The notes: a model not told the origin generated them from the sequence alone. Numbered from the stretch's first letter, positions 1-7,072 are shown. The stretch: 12,906 bases of DNA from Mycobacterium sp. (GCA_023264755.1 JAHFVB010000065.1:1-12906), one strand, 5' to 3'. Made by a program: numbers and translations.

Positions 1-22
1 GGAAGCAGTCGGCCATCCGACC
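1..22 (-). pseudogene. Remnant of the amidohydrolase frame behind the amber stop
   Basis: Translating on in the same frame after TAG gives GRMADCF up to the window edge, with no further stop. This fits the continuation of the M20 lid domain. The remaining 130 or so residues would lie outside the window. Confidence 0.5.
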
Positions 23-778
23 CTACAACGTGCGCAGCGAGCCGGCATCGTTGGCCCGCATCGTGTACTCCAGATGGGCGTGGCCGGGAATGATGTTGGT
101 GGCCTGCCCGCCGTCGGTGACGATCCCGTGCATCATCTGCCCGGGCTCCAACTGCTGACGCAGCAGCCCGATGGCGACCTGCGCGACGGTCACCGCGTCG
201 GCGGCGTTGAGCCCCAGGTACGGCGCCACGGCGGCGTGCGCCTCGCGGCCGACGTAGCTGATCGCAACCTGCGAGAGCGCCAGCGACCGGGCGCGCGCGA
301 TGTCGATCGGGCCGGCGTGCAACATCACCGTGGCCGCGATGTCGTCGAACACCCCGGCCTCGAGCAGCAACACCTTGCCCCCGCCGGCCTCCTCGGCCGG
401 GGTGCCCAGGAGCACCACCGTGAGGTCGAGCTCGTCGGCCACCTCCGCCAGGGCCAACGCCGTGCCCACCGCCGCGGCGGCGATGATGTTGTGGCCGCAG
501 GCGTGGCCGATGCCGGGCAGCGCGTCGTACTCGGCGCAGATGCCGACGACCAGTGCTCCGCTACCGAAGCTGGCCCGAAATGCGGTGTCCAATCCGCCGG
601 GGGCCGCGAGCATCTCGAACCCCCGCTCGGCGACCAAGGCCTGGGTCTTGGCGCAGCTTCGGTGTTCCTGGAACGCCAGTTCCGGTTCCGCGTGGATCGA
701 GTGCGATAGCTCGATCAGTTCGCCGCGTCGGCGTGTCACCGCCTCCTCGACTGTGGCGGATGCGGTTGCTGCGGGCAT
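23..778 (-). CDS. amiB1: M20-family amidohydrolase (AmiB1-like), cut short by an in-frame amber codon
   Basis: This reads as a zinc-dependent M20 amidase/carboxypeptidase that hydrolyses N-acyl or amide bonds, probably in the cytoplasm. Seen: MPAATASATV start, a metal-site stretch CAEYDALPGIGHACGHN (about residues 81-97), the catalytic-acid motif TPAEEAGGGK (126-135), and the beginning of the small lid/dimerisation domain (about 170-250). The reading frame stops at residue 251 with SLRTL followed by TAG, whereas the family is about 390 residues, so the rest of the lid and the C-terminal catalytic part with its last metal ligand are missing. Behind the TAG the same frame continues as GRMADCF, which looks like normal family sequence, so one base change (GAG to TAG) explains the break. 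The start is ATG 776-778, with a -10-like box six bases ahead. It diverges from punA, as in M. tuberculosis Rv3306c/Rv3307. It is probably a pseudogene or a base-call error; a shortened working enzyme is unlikely. Confidence 0.75.
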   Translation of the reverse strand: MPAATASATVEEAVTRRRGELIELSHSIHAEPELAFQEHRSCAKTQALVAERGFEMLAAPGGLDTAFRASFGSGALVVGICAEYDALPGIGHACGHNIIAAAAVGTALALAEVADELDLTVVLLGTPAEEAGGGKVLLLEAGVFDDIAATVMLHAGPIDIARARSLALSQVAISYVGREAHAAVAPYLGLNAADAVTVAQVAIGLLRQQLEPGQMMHGIVTDGGQATNIIPGHAHLEYTMRANDAGSLRTL

Positions 779-784
779 CTTCGC

Positions 785-790
785 AGTATC
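785..790 (-). promoter_or_regulatory. Candidate -10 box for a leaderless amiB1 transcript
   Basis: On the minus strand GATACT lies six bases before the ATG at 778. I see no Shine-Dalgarno motif. That spacing would put the transcription start at or next to the start codon. No convincing -35 is visible. Confidence 0.35.
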
Positions 791-847
791 TCACTGCCCA
801 GGAGCACCAGCTCACCGAGTAGAAGGGCTGGCCCGCCCGGGTCCACG

Positions 848-853
848 TAAGCT
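848..853 (+). promoter_or_regulatory. Candidate -10 box (TAAGCT) for leaderless punA
   Basis: TAAGCT matches the mycobacterial TANNNT -10 pattern and ends eight bases before the GTG start at 862. No ribosome binding site is present, so transcription may begin at or close to the GTG. Confidence 0.45.
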
Positions 854-861
854 GCCTCGCT

Positions 862-1665
862 GTGACTGGTGCGACCGATCCGCAGACCGTCGCCGACGCG
901 GCCGCTGCCGAACTGCGCGCACGCACCGGCATCGACCGCTTCGACGTCGCCGTCGTGCTGGGCTCCGGCTGGGCCCCGGCCGCCGCCGAAATGGGTGCTC
1001 CCACACAGGTCGTCGCGATGGCCGACCTGCCGGGCTTCACCCCGCCCACGGCAGCCGGGCACCGCGGCCAGGTCTTGGTACTCACGGTCGGGGACAAGCA
1101 CGTCCTGGTGTTGGTCGGCCGGATCCACGCCTACGAGGGCCACGACCTACGCCACGTAGTGCATCCCGTCCGCACCGCCTGCGCAACGCGCGTGGGGACG
1201 GTCGTACTGACCAACGCCGCTGGCGGGTTGCGCGCCGACTTCGCGGTGGGCCAACCCGTGCTGATCAGCGATCACCTGAATCTCACGGCGCGTTCCCCGC
1301 TGGTCGGGGCGCAGTTCGTCGACCTGGTCGATGCGTATTCGCCGCGCCTACGGGCGTTGGCCCGCGAGGTGGATCCCACGCTGACCGAGGGGGTGTATGC
1401 CGGGCTACCCGGTCCGCACTACGAGACTCCGGCCGAGATTCGGATGCTGCGCACCCTGGGCGCGGACCTGGTGGGGATGTCGACCGTGCACGAAACCATC
1501 GCGGCCCGGGCGGCGGGGGCCGAGGTGATGGGCGTGTCGCTGGTGACCAACCTGGCCGCGGGTATGACGGGCGAGCCGCTGAGCCACGCGGAGGTGCTGG
1601 AGGCGGGCCGTCAGTCGGCCACGCGGATGGGTGCCCTGCTTGCCGAGGTGTTGGCCCGGTTGTAG
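862..1665 (+). CDS. punA: Purine nucleoside phosphorylase (trimeric class)
   Basis: This cytoplasmic enzyme splits inosine/guanosine and their deoxy forms with phosphate to free base plus (deoxy)ribose-1-phosphate, in purine salvage. The 267-residue length and motifs fit the trimeric PNP class: phosphate-loop VVLGSGWAP (31-39), GHRG (66-69), [19 protein letters not shown] (86-104), [15 protein letters not shown] (117-131), GPHYETPAE (184-192), VGMSTVHE (204-211) and VTNLAAGM (228-235). Glu188, Met206 and Asn230 stand where the base-binding Glu, Met and Asn of the M. tuberculosis enzyme (189, 207, 231) would be. The start is GTG, chosen because the family N-terminus fits and a -10 box lies eight bases ahead. 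It diverges from amiB1 as in M. tuberculosis, but here pmmB does not follow it directly. Its last 55 bases overlap the 3' end of the opposing transporter gene. Confidence 0.95.
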   Translation: MTGATDPQTVADAAAAELRARTGIDRFDVAVVLGSGWAPAAAEMGAPTQVVAMADLPGFTPPTAAGHRGQVLVLTVGDKHVLVLVGRIHAYEGHDLRHVVHPVRTACATRVGTVVLTNAAGGLRADFAVGQPVLISDHLNLTARSPLVGAQFVDLVDAYSPRLRALAREVDPTLTEGVYAGLPGPHYETPAEIRMLRTLGADLVGMSTVHETIAARAAGAEVMGVSLVTNLAAGMTGEPLSHAEVLEAGRQSATRMGALLAEVLARL

Positions 1666-2723
1666 GCGCGGCGCGCCGCGATGCGCTGTGAGAGGGCCGC
1701 GAAACCGCGCGCCATCAGCGGCGCGGCGAAGAGCATGAGCAGTACTCGCACCACCTGCGCAGCCACGATGAACGTGACGTTGCACCCGGTTTCGACGCTG
1801 GTGGCCAACACGGCGTAGATGCCACCGGGGCTGGTGGCCAGGTAGCCCTCGAGTGGACTGATTCCGGCGACGTGCGCCAGCAGCACGCCGAGGCCGGCGG
1901 TGGCCACGTTCAACGCGACGATCAGTCCGAGGGCGATCGGCAGGGCCCGTCCGATCGAACGTAGGGAGGCGCGGGTGAACGCCACCCCGGCTTGCCAACC
2001 GATGACCGCGTAGCCGAGTTGCACCAGCACCACCGGCACCGAGAGGCCGAACGACAGGCCGGTCAACTGCAGCACGATGGTCAGCGCCATGGGACCGAGC
2101 AACCCAGCGCCGGGCAGCCGGATCAGCCGACCTCCCATGGCTCCCAACGTCACGATGACGACCAGCATTGCGACGCTGAAATACCAAGGTGCCGAATCGG
2201 TTTGCGCCGCCGTCGCCATATGGACGGACTTCTGCGCATGGAACACCAGGGTGACCACCAGCGGCATCGACGCGGTGATGAGCGCGACGCGCAGGTATTG
2301 CACGACGGCGACCACCCGGTCGTCGCCGCCGAGCTCGCGCGCGATGGCGACCAGGCCGGACGCCCCTCCTGCCACCAAGGCGAGCGCACCGGTCAGCGGG
2401 CTGACCTCGCGGTGCAGGCCAAGCAGTACGCCGGCGCCGATGCTCAACAGCAGGGTGGCGACGGCGACCGCGACGACGATCGGCCAGTCCGAGCCGAGCG
2501 CCGACAGCGCGTCACGCTGCACCATGGTGCCGATGTACACGCCGAGCACGCCTTGGGCGGCCAGGCCCGCTGGACGTGGCACCCCGGCGGGAGCCAGCGT
2601 CAGTAGGGCGAGCGCGACGCCGACGACGAGCGCGGCGAACAGCGCCGCCGATGGGACTCCCAACATGGTCAGGGGGACGGTCACGCCGACCGTCAGCACT
2701 GCAAGAAGCGCCCACCTGAACAT
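1611..2723 (-). CDS. AbrB-family (PF05145) multi-pass membrane transporter
   Basis: A 370-residue, strongly hydrophobic protein with around ten predicted membrane segments and the two-fold repeat typical of the AbrB/putative ammonia monooxygenase membrane family. The first half has [17 protein letters not shown]...QYLRV, and the second half the matching [12 protein letters not shown]...GCN...[24 protein letters not shown] and [15 protein letters not shown] are the two equivalent repeat starts. The substrate is unknown. The name AbrB does not mean the DNA-binding regulator. The frame runs open further upstream to 2942, but that stretch lies inside the divergent marR gene and is hydrophilic, so I start at MFRWALL; GTG at 2727-2729, two codons earlier, is an alternative. 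The gene diverges from marR and is probably repressed by it through the operator at 2729-2746. Its C-terminus (..SRAPIRVAD) overlaps the punA 3' end by 55 bases. Confidence 0.85.
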   Translation of the reverse strand: MFRWALLAVLTVGVTVPLTMLGVPSAALFAALVVGVALALLTLAPAGVPRPAGLAAQGVLGVYIGTMVQRDALSALGSDWPIVVAVAVATLLLSIGAGVLLGLHREVSPLTGALALVAGGASGLVAIARELGGDDRVVAVVQYLRVALITASMPLVVTLVFHAQKSVHMATAAQTDSAPWYFSVAMLVVIVTLGAMGGRLIRLPGAGLLGPMALTIVLQLTGLSFGLSVPVVLVQLGYAVIGWQAGVAFTRASLRSIGRALPIALGLIVALNVATAGLGVLLAHVAGISPLEGYLATSPGGIYAVLATSVETGCNVTFIVAAQVVRVLLMLFAAPLMARGFAALSQRIAARRAYNRANTSASRAPIRVAD

Positions 2724-2728
2724 ATTCA

Positions 2729-2746
2729 CAAGTATGCTCTTGCTAA
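2729..2746. promoter_or_regulatory. Operator copy 1, CAAG-N6-CTTGCTAA (transporter side)
   Basis: CAAGTATGCTCTTGCTAA contains the inverted repeat CAAG/CTTG around six bases and shares the tail CTAA with copy 2 at 2783-2800. It covers the transporter -10 box, where a bound MarR dimer would block RNA polymerase. The sequence is seen; binding by the neighbouring MarR protein is inferred. Confidence 0.6.
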
Positions 2747-2759
2747 ATGGATTGTTCAA
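2731..2759 (-). promoter_or_regulatory. Promoter of the AbrB-family transporter (TTGAAC-N17-CATACT)
   Basis: On the minus strand, -35 TTGAAC (2754-2759) is separated by exactly 17 bases from -10 CATACT (2731-2736). Seven bases then lead to the ATG at 2723. This is a close match to a housekeeping sigma promoter and would give a leaderless mRNA starting at the ATG. Confidence 0.6.
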
Positions 2760-2782
2760 TCTGGCGATATTGACGCGATTGC

Positions 2783-2800
2783 CAAGGTATAACTTGCTAA
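2783..2800. promoter_or_regulatory. Operator copy 2, CAAG-N6-CTTGCTAA (marR side)
   Basis: CAAGGTATAACTTGCTAA repeats the arms and tail of copy 1 at a distance of 54 bp, about five helical turns. It covers the TATAAC box before marR and ends at the A of the marR ATG, so the regulator could repress its own gene. Confidence 0.6.
2788..2793 (+). promoter_or_regulatory. Candidate -10 box (TATAAC) for marR
   Basis: TATAAC lies six bases before ATG 2800, consistent with a leaderless message. A TTGACG at 2770-2775 is too close (12 bases) to be a normal -35, so the upstream element is uncertain. Confidence 0.4.
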
Positions 2801-3243
2801 TGCGTTCTAGCACTGCGAATGCGACCGAGCTGCGCGAGTCGCTGATGGCGCTGACCCGCCAACTTCGCCGACACCGCTCCGACAACGGCCTCCCGCTGGC
2901 CCAGATGCAGATGCTCGGCGAGGTCAACCGGGCCGGGGTCACGACGCCGGCCGAACTTGCCGCCCGCCTGCAGGTGCGGGTTCAGTCGCTCACCGATGGC
3001 ATCAACGAACTGGAAGCCCGGCAACTGGTGACGCGCAGGCCCGACCCCGACGACCGGCGGCGCCAACTCATCGAACTCACGCCCGAAGGCGCGACCGTGC
3101 TGGAGGCCGACCGCGCGGAACGCGACGAATGGCTCAACCGCGCGATGCGCGAGACCCTGACCGACCTCGAGTTCGACCTGCTCATGCTGGTGGCGCCGGT
3201 GCTCCGAAAGCTGGCCGACGAGCGCCTGGGCGAAGAGCGCTAG
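2800..3243 (+). CDS. MarR-family winged-helix transcriptional regulator
   Basis: A 147-residue cytoplasmic regulator of MarR type. Seen: an N-terminal dimerisation helix (ELRESLMALTRQLRRHR, about 10-26), a helix-turn-helix region with TTPAELAARL (48-57) and recognition helix around VQSLTDGINELEARQ (61-75), the basic wing RRPDPDDRRRQLIELTPEG (79-97) with the typical D..DRR...L.LT..G pattern, then C-terminal dimerisation helices. I chose ATG 2800 because of the -10 box six bases ahead; TTG 2794-2796, in frame and six bases behind AAGG (2784-2787), is an alternative. The gene diverges from the transporter and is separated from it by two matching palindromic sites, so it most likely represses both. 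The ligand is unknown, probably a substrate of the transporter. pmmB follows after 47 bases. Confidence 0.88.
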   Translation: MRSSTANATELRESLMALTRQLRRHRSDNGLPLAQMQMLGEVNRAGVTTPAELAARLQVRVQSLTDGINELEARQLVTRRPDPDDRRRQLIELTPEGATVLEADRAERDEWLNRAMRETLTDLEFDLLMLVAPVLRKLADERLGEER

Positions 3244-3280
3244 CCCGCCTCGCCCCACCCCCGCCTCGCGCCGAACGCGG

Positions 3281-3285
3281 GGAGG
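3281..3285 (+). promoter_or_regulatory. Ribosome binding site fixing the pmmB start
   Basis: GGAGG ends five bases before ATG 3291. It decides the pmmB start against an open frame reaching back to 3129 inside marR. Confidence 0.75.
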
Positions 3286-3290
3286 CCACA

Positions 3291-4832
3291 ATGAGCGCCA
3301 TGACAGCTGCGCCCTTGACCTTCGGCACCGCAGGCCTTCGCGGACCGATGTGCCCGGGCCCCGGCGGTATGAACACCGAAACCGTGGGCCGGGCGACGTG
3401 GGCGGTGGCGCAGGTACTCAAGGACCGGGGCCTGGCCGGCTCGAGCGTGGTCGTCGGACGCGACGCTCGGCACCATTCCACGGAATTCGCCCTCGCAACC
3501 GCCGAAGTGCTTGCCGCCGAGGGGTTCTCGGTGGTCCTACTCCCCGACCCCGCGCCCACCCCGGTCGTGGCCTTCGCCGTCCGGCAGCTCGGCGCTGCGG
3601 CAGGCGTGCAGATCACCGCATCGCACAACCCGCCCCAGGACAACGGCTACAAGGTGTACTTCGACGGCGGCCTACAGATCGTCCCGCCGACCGACCGGGA
3701 CATCGAGACGGCCATGTCGAAGGCACCCACCGAGCTCGCACGCCGCGAGGTGACGCCAACCGACACCGAGCTGATCCACCAGTACGTTCGCCGCGCCGCC
3801 CAGGTACGCCGAACCAGCGGAGCCGTCCGCCTCGCACTGACCCCGATGCACGGCGTCGGCGGCGAGGTGGCCCTGCTCGCGCTGAGCGCCGCCGGGCTCA
3901 CCGACGTCCACGTCGTGGCCGAACAATTCGCACCGGATCCCGACTTCCCGACCGTGGCGTTTCCGAACCCCGAGGAGCCCGGCGCCACCGACATGTTGCT
4001 GGCGCTGGCCTGCGAGGTGGACGCCGAGGTCGCCATCGCACTCGACCCCGACGCCGACCGGTGCGCGGTCGGCGTACCGACACCGTCGGGTTGGCGAATG
4101 CTGACCGGGGACGAAACTGGTTGGCTACTGGGCGATTACGTGCTGTCCCAGCTGGACGGCGAGGTGGCCGCCCACAGCGTGGTGGCCAGCACCGTCGTCT
4201 CCTCCCGCATGTTGGCCGCCATCGCCGCCGCGCATGGAGCCCAGCACGTGGAAACCCTCACCGGGTTCAAGTGGCTGGCCCGCGCCGACGCCGAACTCCC
4301 CGACAGCACACTGGTCTACGCCTACGAAGAGGCCATCGGCCACTGCGTCGACCCGGCCGCGGTTCGGGACAAGGACGGCATCAGCGCCGCGATCCTGATG
4401 TGCGACCTGGTAGCCGCGCTACGCCACGACGGACGCACCGTGCTCGACGCACTCGACGGACTGGCGCGCCGCCACGGGGTGCACCTCACGACCGCGCGCT
4501 CGCGCCCCGCCGAGGCCACCCTCATGCCGCGACTGCGGGCCGATCCGCCCACCCGGCTGGCGGGCTTCGACGTCACCGTCGACGATCTGTCGACCCGGCG
4601 CGGGCAATTCCGCACCGACGCACTGATTCTGTCCGGCGGCGACGGGGCCACCTCGGTGCGGGTCGTCGTCCGGCCGTCGGGCACCGAACCAAAGGTGAAG
4701 TGGTACTTCGAGGTTCGCTGCGCACCGAGCGGCGACGTGGAGGCCGACCGCAGGCGCGCGGCCGCGTTGATCACCGACGTGGTCGACGCCACGACGGCCT
4801 CGACCGGTGCGCCACAGGCTGCGCAGCCCTAG
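3291..4832 (+). CDS. pmmB: Phosphomannomutase/phosphoglucomutase (alpha-D-phosphohexomutase family)
   Basis: This enzyme interconverts hexose-1- and hexose-6-phosphates in the cytoplasm (mannose-1-P or glucose-1-P type), supplying sugar nucleotides. 513 residues. All four family sites are present: N-terminal [19 protein letters not shown] (11-29), the catalytic phosphoserine loop [15 protein letters not shown] (109-123, Ser111), the metal loop DPDADR (252-257), the sugar-binding loop EEAIGH (346-351) followed by DKDGISAA, and the phosphate-binding RPSGTEPK (461-468). The start is ATG 3291 behind a strong GGAGG. In M. tuberculosis (Rv3308) it directly follows the PNP gene; here a transporter/marR pair lies between, so pmmB probably depends on marR-side transcription or its own promoter, not on punA. 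Its TAG stop overlaps the stop of the convergent upp gene. Substrate preference cannot be told from sequence. Confidence 0.93.
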   Translation: MSAMTAAPLTFGTAGLRGPMCPGPGGMNTETVGRATWAVAQVLKDRGLAGSSVVVGRDARHHSTEFALATAEVLAAEGFSVVLLPDPAPTPVVAFAVRQLGAAAGVQITASHNPPQDNGYKVYFDGGLQIVPPTDRDIETAMSKAPTELARREVTPTDTELIHQYVRRAAQVRRTSGAVRLALTPMHGVGGEVALLALSAAGLTDVHVVAEQFAPDPDFPTVAFPNPEEPGATDMLLALACEVDAEVAIALDPDADRCAVGVPTPSGWRMLTGDETGWLLGDYVLSQLDGEVAAHSVVASTVVSSRMLAAIAAAHGAQHVETLTGFKWLARADAELPDSTLVYAYEEAIGHCVDPAAVRDKDGISAAILMCDLVAALRHDGRTVLDALDGLARRHGVHLTTARSRPAEATLMPRLRADPPTRLAGFDVTVDDLSTRRGQFRTDALILSGGDGATSVRVVVRPSGTEPKVKWYFEVRCAPSGDVEADRRRAAALITDVVDATTASTGAPQAAQP

Positions 4833-5452
4833 CGCGGGCCGAACTGACGGTCTCCGGCATCGCCGAGCCCCGGCACGATGTAGGAGACATCGTTGAGCCC
4901 GTCGTCGATCGCCGCGGTGAACAGCCGCAGTTCGGGAGCCACCTGTTCGAGGGCAGCGATCCCCTCCGGCGCACACACCACGCAGATCGCGGTGACGTCG
5001 ACCGCGTTGCGGGCGTACAGCAGCCCCAACGTGTGCGCCATGGAGCCGCCGGTGGCCAGCATCGGGTCCAACACCATCACCGGAGTGGTACTCAGGTCGT
5101 CGGGTAGCGACTCCAGATATTGCGTGGGCAGCGCGGTTTCCTCGTCGCGGGCGACGCCGACGAAGCCCACCCGCGCCTCGGGTATCAGCTGATGCGCCTT
5201 CTCAACCATCCCGAGCCCAGCCCGCAAGACCGGCACCAACAGCGGCGGCGCGGCCAACCTGGACCCGACGGTGTCGGCGAGCGGGGTACGGATGGGCACG
5301 GGCGCGCAGGCTACGTCGCGGGTGGCCTCGTAGACGAGCATCAGCGCCAGATCGCACAGCGCGGCCCGGAATGCGGCGTTGTCGGTGCGCTCGTCGCGCA
5401 GGGTGGTCAGCCGAGCGGCGGCCAAGGGGTGATCGACAACGCGAACGTCCAT
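4829..5452 (-). CDS. upp: Uracil phosphoribosyltransferase
   Basis: Makes UMP from uracil and PRPP in pyrimidine salvage (cytoplasm). The 207-residue length is usual. Seen: [10 protein letters not shown] (74-83), the PRPP-binding loop [14 protein letters not shown] (125-138), and the uracil-binding C-terminus [16 protein letters not shown] (191-206). The start ATG 5450-5452 gives the family N-terminus [10 protein letters not shown], and a TAGGTT box seven bases ahead suggests a leaderless mRNA. It converges on pmmB, as in M. tuberculosis Rv3308/Rv3309c, with both stop codons inside the four bases CTAG at 4829-4832, so there is no space for a conventional terminator between them. Confidence 0.96.
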   Translation of the reverse strand: MDVRVVDHPLAAARLTTLRDERTDNAAFRAALCDLALMLVYEATRDVACAPVPIRTPLADTVGSRLAAPPLLVPVLRAGLGMVEKAHQLIPEARVGFVGVARDEETALPTQYLESLPDDLSTTPVMVLDPMLATGGSMAHTLGLLYARNAVDVTAICVVCAPEGIAALEQVAPELRLFTAAIDDGLNDVSYIVPGLGDAGDRQFGPR

Positions 5453-5459
5453 GCGCGCA

Positions 5460-5465
5460 AACCTA
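5460..5465 (-). promoter_or_regulatory. Candidate -10 box (TAGGTT) for leaderless upp
   Basis: On the minus strand TAGGTT fits TANNNT and is followed by exactly seven bases and then ATG at 5452. No Shine-Dalgarno motif is seen. Confidence 0.5.
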
Positions 5466-5501
5466 GTGGAACCAGACGGCCTTGGCGTCCGTCATAACCG
5501 C

Positions 5502-5804
5502 ATGCTGGCCAATACCTCCGCCATCCACACCTTCGGCGTCGCCCAGACTCGACACGCCGCCGACCTCGCTGCGGTCAGCGCGCGGCTCACCGCGGCCCAC
5601 GGTGGCCTGTCCCCCGATGCGCTCGGACCCGTCGGCGTCCGCTTCCTGACAGCGCTGACCGAAGCGCTGGCCCAGGAGGCCCGCCGAGTCGCCGCGCTCG
5701 GCGAACGGTTCGCCGCCGCAGCCTCCACTGCCCAGTCCAACGCCGCTAGCTATGGCGCCGCCGAACACCGTGCGGGGCAGGCGCTGACCGAACTGAGGAA
5801 TTGA
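5502..5804 (+). CDS. EspC-like type VII (ESX) secretion substrate, about 100 residues
   Basis: A 100-residue, alanine-rich, almost entirely helical protein without signal peptide or membrane segment. Features of the EspC/DUF2580 family: helix (TFGVAQTRHAADLAAVSARL, about 10-29), a turn with LGPVGVRFL (41-49), a second helix, and near the C-terminus Tyr84-Gly-Ala-Ala-Glu88, which fits the general type VII export signal YxxxD/E. Such proteins are exported as folded helical hairpins, often with a partner from the same operon. The next gene starts two bases after this stop and begins with a WXG100-like domain, so it is the likely partner. ATG 5502 was chosen because it gives the standard length; the frame is open back to ATG 5451, which overlaps the upp start, and GTG 5466 is also possible. 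No strong ribosome binding site is seen at 5502. The ESX system that would export it cannot be told from this window. Confidence 0.75.
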   Translation: MLANTSAIHTFGVAQTRHAADLAAVSARLTAAHGGLSPDALGPVGVRFLTALTEALAQEARRVAALGERFAAAASTAQSNAASYGAAEHRAGQALTELRN

Positions 5805-5806
5805 GC

Positions 5807-7015
5807 ATGCCCAGTGCCCTGGTGGCGACGCTTTCGGCGCCGATCCGCGACGTCGCGGCGAGGGTCGGGCCGGGTTGGTCAGCCGGTGGCGATCCCGCAC
5901 CGCTGCTCGCTGCCGTCCGTGACGAGCTTGCGGCCGTCTCGGAGTCCGCCTCCTCGGCCTGGCATTCGGCCGAGCCGGAGTGGACCGGCGCGGCGGCGCA
6001 CGCCGCGCGCGAGTTCAGCGCCGCCACGGTGTCCGCCGTCTCGACCATCGCCGCGCGGGCCGACGAGCTCGCTGCGGCGACCAGGACCGCCGCCGCGGCC
6101 GTGGCCAGAGCGCGAACCCGTCTGGAGGCGATCATCGAGGAATTCGAGGCTCGCGCAACGGCGCTCGAGTCCGAGCTCGACACCCCGGGAGCCGAGCAGG
6201 CGCTTGCCGAGCAGGCGCGCCGCGCCCTCGACGAGGCCGTCGCGGTGGTCGAGGAGTTGGAGGCCGAACTCGACGGGCCCGCGACCACCGTGGCCGCTGG
6301 CACCGACCCCGCGAGCACGTGGCCGGCCGCGGTTGCGCCCGTCGGTTCGAGTGGCGCTGCCGGCGGCTTCGGTGGCCAGCCGTCCCTGGGCTCCGGGTCG
6401 GGCTCCGGGCCAGGCTCGGGCTCGGGTTCCGGCCTAGGCTCTGGGCCGGGCTCCGGATACGGCGCCGGACTTGGCTCCGCACTTGGCTCTGGGCTGGGCT
6501 CGGGCTGGGGTTCCGGGCTGGGCTCCGGCGGCGGCCGCGGATTGCCCCCGGCGCAAGCCGACGTCGGGTTCGACCCGGACCGGGGCCACCGTCCCACGGC
6601 GGATCCCGGCGTGTTCGGCAGCGGCGTCGCGATCACGTTGCCCGACGGCAGCACGGCCACCGCGCCCAACGCCGTGGCGGCCGGTGCGGTTCGGCACGCG
6701 CTAACCCAGCTTGGAGTCCCCTACCGTTGGGGCGGCACGACACCCGGAGTCGGCCTGGACTGCAGCGGGCTCACACAGTGGGCGTATCGCGAAGCGGGGC
6801 TCGAGCTCCCGAGGCTGGCTCAGGAACAAGACCTCGGCGCCGCCGTCAACCGGAACGCGTTGCGCCCGGGCGACCTCGCCGTGTGGGACGGACACGTCGC
6901 GATGATCGTGGGCAACGGCCAGATGGTCGAAGCCGGCGATCCGGTGAAACTGTCCCCGATCCGGACGACCAACGCAGGACAGGGGTTTCAGGGCTTCTGG
7001 CGGCCGACGGCGTGA
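5807..7015 (+). CDS. WXG100-like domain fused to NlpC/P60 peptidoglycan endopeptidase
   Basis: 402 residues in three parts. Residues 1-158 are helical and lack a signal peptide; TrpThrGly at 59-61 sits in a helix-turn-helix of WXG100 type, followed by charged, coiled-coil-like helices to about 158. Residues about 190-242 are a Gly/Ser linker. Residues about 285-402 are an NlpC/P60 domain with YRWGG (306-310), DCSGLTQWAY (318-327), Cys319, GHVAMIVGNGQ (362-372), His363 and Glu375. The His-to-Glu distance of 12 equals that of the RipA triad (Cys383/His432/Glu444). By family it should cut stem peptides of peptidoglycan (D-Glu/DAP bond). Export is presumably through a type VII system together with the EspC-like protein encoded two bases upstream. 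ATG 5807, eight bases behind GAGG (5795-5798), is preferred over TTG 5801. A role in wall remodelling is inferred. Confidence 0.85.
   Translation: MPSALVATLSAPIRDVAARVGPGWSAGGDPAPLLAAVRDELAAVSESASSAWHSAEPEWTGAAAHAAREFSAATVSAVSTIAARADELAAATRTAAAAVARARTRLEAIIEEFEARATALESELDTPGAEQALAEQARRALDEAVAVVEELEAELDGPATTVAAGTDPASTWPAAVAPVGSSGAAGGFGGQPSLGSGSGSGPGSGSGSGLGSGPGSGYGAGLGSALGSGLGSGWGSGLGSGGGRGLPPAQADVGFDPDRGHRPTADPGVFGSGVAITLPDGSTATAPNAVAAGAVRHALTQLGVPYRWGGTTPGVGLDCSGLTQWAYREAGLELPRLAQEQDLGAAVNRNALRPGDLAVWDGHVAMIVGNGQMVEAGDPVKLSPIRTTNAGQGFQGFWRPTA
6386..6532 (+). repeat. Gly-Ser repeat region inside the NlpC/P60 gene
   Basis: About 49 codons encode an irregular run of GSG, GLGS and GPGS units (residues 194-242), made of ggctcc/ggctcg-like hexamers. 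It forms a flexible linker between the helical export domain and the peptidase. Such simple repeats change length easily between strains. Confidence 0.8.
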
Positions 7016-7019
7016 TCAG

Positions 7020-7064
7020 CCGGGGCGTCGGCGTTATTGGCCGTCGGGCTATTGGCCGTCGGTC
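7020..7064. repeat. 15-bp tandem repeat between convergent genes
   Basis: TATTGGCCGTCGGGC (7035-7049) is followed directly by TATTGGCCGTCGGTC (7050-7064), 14 of 15 bases identical. The preceding 15 bases (7020-7034) look like a worn third copy. It lies just behind the stop of the NlpC/P60 gene. Confidence 0.75.
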
Positions 7065-7072
7065 TATAGATG

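Noticed and set aside
300..1691. Long plus-strand open frame (463 codons) across amiB1 and punA
   Set aside because: It is arginine- and proline-rich, without any domain, and is a GC-rich shadow of two well-supported genes.
1611..2723. AbrB as a transcriptional regulator
   Set aside because: The protein is a multi-pass membrane protein; the family name only coincides with that of the DNA-binding AbrB.
2770..2775. TTGACG as the -35 box of marR
   Set aside because: It is only 12 bases from TATAAC, too short for a normal promoter spacer, so it was not counted as part of the promoter.
3350..5107. 585-codon open frame overlapping pmmB
   Set aside because: Its composition is almost entirely Arg/Gly/Pro/Ala and it is a +2 shadow of pmmB, which has all family motifs.
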